Source of the DNA: CAWIMX01 sp963792785
GTDB lineage: Bacteria > Acidobacteriota > Vicinamibacteria > Vicinamibacterales > CAVVIG01
Reading direction: 5' to 3'
Assembly: GCA_963792785.1 (NCBI GenBank)
Contig: CAWBXO010000001.1
Location: 1,488,001 to 1,552,000, forward strand
DNA length: 64,000 nt
Of the stretch, positions 61,109 through 64,000 are shown in pieces; position 1 is the stretch's first letter; the number at the start of each line of letters is the position of its first letter. The translations under genes and the position numbers were made by a program. The notes below the pieces were generated by a model. It saw only the letters and a program-made list of their open reading frames with translations. It made no database searches and was not told the DNA's origin.

Positions 61109-61264
61109 GATGGCGTTCAGATTTACCTACCTCTCACGACGTCGGGCCTCTCTCGGGCCGTTGAGCGCGATCGTCGCGATCGCGCTGAAGGGTGGGCGCG
61201 GCAGCGGCAGAGGTCGTCCCGAGGCACGCGGCTTGCAGGCGGGCCTGATCCGGAGGGTCATCCG

Positions 61265-61468
61265 ATGGCGAAGTATGGACAGAAGGCCAAGCGGAGCGTG
61301 GCGCGGGCGCTGCGCAAGCGAAAGAAGGGCACACTCAAGAGCGGCACGGGTCGCACGGTCAAGAGTCGCAAGCAGGCGGTGGCGATCGGCCTCTCCGAGG
61401 CGCGGCGCGCCGGCGGTAAAGTGCCGCCCCGTGCGAAGCGACGGCAGCCCGCCGGCAAGAAACGGTGA
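61265..61468 (+). CDS. Small basic DUF6496-like protein
   Basis: A 67-residue protein rich in Lys and Arg: MAKYGQKAKRSVARALRKRK, then GTLKSGTGRTVKSRKQAVAI and GLSEARRAGGKVPPRAKRRQ. This matches DUF6496 proteins, small and histone-like. DNA or RNA binding is inferred from charge. A GGAGG ribosome-binding site 8 nt upstream of the ATG supports the start. Confidence 0.82.
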   Translation: MAKYGQKAKRSVARALRKRKKGTLKSGTGRTVKSRKQAVAIGLSEARRAGGKVPPRAKRRQPAGKKR

Positions 61469-61472
61469 GCGT

Positions 61473-61592
61473 TCAGGCAAGGCCGGTCGCGAAACGTCCA
61501 TGGTCATGCTCCACCGGCTCCATCGCGTTGCGCACTTCCGCGACCGCCGCCGACCCCGTCACCGATTCAACCAGCGATTGCTGTTGAGCCAT
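61473..61592 (-). CDS. Small hypothetical protein
   Basis: A 39-residue protein, MAQQQSLVESVTGSAAVAEV and then RNAMEPVEHDHGRFATGLA. It has a good ribosome-binding site (AAAGGAG, seven bases before the ATG), which is the main reason for listing it. No family is recognised; it may be complete or the truncated start of a lost gene. It faces the DUF6496-like gene 4 nt away, tail to tail. Confidence 0.38.
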   Translation of the reverse strand: MAQQQSLVESVTGSAAVAEVRNAMEPVEHDHGRFATGLA

Positions 61593-61723
61593 TCCCTGCT
61601 CCTTTCGGCAACCGGTATTGAAATATCTACAACTCGAGTCCTCGCGTCGCCGGTCGACATTTTCGATCCGGCCGCCAGCCAGCATGGAGAGCAAGCGTCG
61701 TACCGCATCCATGCACCGCGCGG

Positions 61724-62964
61724 CCGCCAGCCGGCGTCACTGACGCCGAGATCACGTTCGCGGTCGAAACCGAGCTGCTCGGCAACGCGGCCTCGCCGTG
61801 CGCGGCGTCCGCTCTGTCGTCAACCAAATCGTCGTTGAGCCGACTCCGCGAACCGATGACGAGATTCGTCGCGACGTGGAGGCGGCCTTGCGCGCCGATG
61901 CGGCAAGCCACGAGTACGAGATCAAGGTCGTCGTGTTGGATGCGCAGGTCGAGCTCTCGGGACAGGTGTCATCGTGGCCCGAGCGAGCGCTCGCCGAGCG
62001 GGTGGCCAAGCGCGTGAAGGGCGTGGCGGCCGTGAACGACCGCATCCAGATCGCCGCCGCGCCGTCCCTCGATGACGCGGAGATTCGTGCCGGCATCGAG
62101 CGCGCGCTCCGGTGGGACAAGTTCATCGATGCCTCGCTCGTCACCGTGGAGGTCGATCACGGCGCGGTCCTCAGTAGACACCGGTGCACTCACCGTAGAA
62201 GCGTGGGCGCGCGATCGCCGCCTGCGGGACCCTCAACTCGACAACCGAAGCGAGGCCGACGTCCAAGGGGCCGTTCGCCGCGCCCTCCAGCGCGATCCGC
62301 GTGTCGCCTCGTTCCGCATCGATGTCCAGACCAGGGACGGCCGCGTGACGCTGCGCGGCGAAGTGAGTAACATCGCGGCACGTCGGGCCGCGGCTCAGGA
62401 TGCCCGAAACACCGTCGGCGTGTGGGAGGTGCACAACCGCCTGACGGTGCGACGCCCGGACTCCCCGGACGACCGCGAGCTCGCCAGCGCCATCCGTGGC
62501 GGGCTCGAACGCGATTCGCTGGTAAAAGGCTCCGATGTCCGCGTCTCCGCGCACGGCGGCACGGTCTACCTCGACGGCACGGTAGACAGCTTCCTGGAAA
62601 AGCGGGAGGCCGAAGACGTGGCCGCGCGCATCAGCGGCGTGGAGGACATCAAGAACTGGATTGCCGGGCCGACCTGGGCGATCCCGATCTCGCTGACTAT
62701 CCCTGGTACACGTCGCGCGTCCGGCCGGCCTGGCCGCCCAGAGACGATGCGCGGATTGCCCATGATGTCGCGGAACGGCTGCGCTGGCACCCGTACGTCG
62801 ATCGCGACGCCATCGCCATTACGGTCGATGGCGGCGTCGTCACCCTCGAGGGCCGGGTGGACACGGGATGGGAACGCCAGGCGGCTGCCGAGAACGCGGT
62901 TGAAGGTGGGATTGGAGTCGTCGTCCGGCTGAGGGCCCCGAGGGCCGACGCGGGCCTAGCTGGG
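61724..62964 (+). pseudogene. Decayed multi-BON-domain protein
   Basis: Remains of a periplasmic protein with several BON domains, broken at least three times. The first domain starts DAEITFAVETELLG near 61742 and jumps directly to VRGVRSVVNQIVVEPTPRT at about 61799, lacking its middle about 45 codons. A complete domain follows (DEIRRDVEAALRADAASHEY to KGVAAVNDRIQI). After a frame change near 62165-62185 another two appear (RVASFRIDVQTRDGRVTLRG, GSDVRVSAHGGTVYLDGTVD), and after a second change near 62690 one more (DAIAITVDGGVVTLEGRVDT). No start codon fits the first part. Unlike the other broken genes here, the deletion argues for real decay. Confidence 0.82.
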
Positions 62965-63313
62965 GGGCGGCTCCCCAAAGAAGGAATGTACCTCCGCCAT
63001 CTCTTTCGCGCTGCCGAAGTCGGGCCAGTGGTCGTCGGGGAACGTGGGCGCGCGCTTCAGGTGCTTGAGGGGTATCGGCACGCGGTAGTGCACCTCGCCA
63101 TCGTCCGCCGTGACGGCTGACACAGCCGCCCACGGGACGGCGAGGTACTCGTTCAATGGACTCACGAGTTCTTCATCCGGCTTCACGACGGCGTAGAGAA
63201 TCCGACGGGACCCGGCGCCCATGACGAGTTCGGCGATCCGGCCAACGCCGTTGGCATCCAGACAATCCATCCCCGCTCCGAGGATATCGGTCGCGCGGAT
63301 TACGGCCCTTCTA

Positions 63314-63321
<8 letters not shown>
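62956..63321 (-). CDS. PRC-barrel domain protein
   Basis: A 121-residue protein. Residues about 5-75 are a PRC-barrel-like beta domain (RATDILGAGMDCLDANGVGR, IAELVMGAGSRRILYAVVKP, YLAVPWAAVSAVTADDGEVH), followed by a C-terminal part LKRAPTFPDDHWPDFGSAKE. Such stress-associated PRC-barrel proteins usually sit beside BON-domain genes, and here the decayed BON gene lies tail to tail with it. It starts inside the 3' end of the NtrC-type regulator (8-bp overlap), so the two are coupled. Confidence 0.82.

Positions 63322-64000
<679 letters not shown>

Noticed and set aside
60005..61264. Long plus-strand frame opposite the antiporter gene
   Set aside because: Only its last 67 codons (from 61265) match a family (DUF6496-like); the upstream part is antisense to antiporter sequence.

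Overview
The window is GC-rich (roughly two thirds G+C by eye) and looks like chromosomal DNA of an Acidobacteriota, most likely of the Vicinamibacteria type. This rests on family content, not on a marker gene. There is an 805-residue MacB/FtsX permease of the acidobacterial 'ADOP' kind, a VWA protein of the acidobacterial VWFA-related type, a carboxypeptidase-regulatory/Oar-like TonB receptor, secreted 'DGxPxxxGxW' proteins, a DUF6152 protein, NHL propellers, and a Pkn-type kinase with a periplasmic tail. No ribosomal or replication genes are present. The only RNA gene is tRNA-Arg(UCU).

Layout. 0-4.4 kb: an osmoadaptation operon with the end of ectoine hydroxylase, the Ehu-type ectoine ABC importer (ehuB-C-D-A) and an MscS channel, with overlapping or nearly touching genes. 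4.4-9 kb: bacilliredoxin, DUF4159 protein, cupin, M28-like peptidase and a lytic transglycosylase-like protein. 9-13.6 kb: a lower-GC accessory island holding a FitAB/VapBC-type toxin-antitoxin pair with a palindromic operator, a UvrD-like helicase (frameshifted twice) coupled to a PIN nuclease, and a BrnT/BrnA pair with its own palindrome. 13.7-19.2 kb: secreted and outer-membrane proteins, a serine beta-lactamase-like hydrolase and an SRPBCC-like protein. 19.2-27.7 kb: ABC-2 exporter, tandem PspC protein, ADOP permease and a two-subunit ABC exporter. 27.7-37.7 kb: kinase and outer-membrane protein operon, amidohydrolase, NHL-propeller pair and a DUF4097-like protein. 37.7-43.6 kb: a cytochrome c/copper-monooxygenase-like fusion, a Cys/Met-rich small protein, a porin, two small envelope proteins and an arylsulfotransferase-like protein. 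43.6-53.8 kb: tRNA, HugZ-like protein, collagen-like protein, TonB receptor, GlgX (frameshifted), DUF389 protein and a DksA-like protein. 53.9-64 kb: PQQ sugar dehydrogenase, VWA protein (frameshifted), NCS1 transporter, cation/proton antiporter, a decayed BON-domain gene, a PRC-barrel protein and the end of an NtrC-type regulator.

The most unusual structural signal is a set of ten short-period (7-9 bp) intergenic tandem arrays. Most begin exactly at, or within a base or two of, the stop codon of the upstream gene. Several run to the next start codon, encode the last residues of a protein, or fold back as long inverted repeats between convergent genes. The second theme is gene disruption: helicase, glgX, VWA and BON-domain reading frames are broken by small indels, so either decay or assembly error must be considered. 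The helicase-PIN operon between two toxin-antitoxin loci is the best candidate for a little-described defence-like system.
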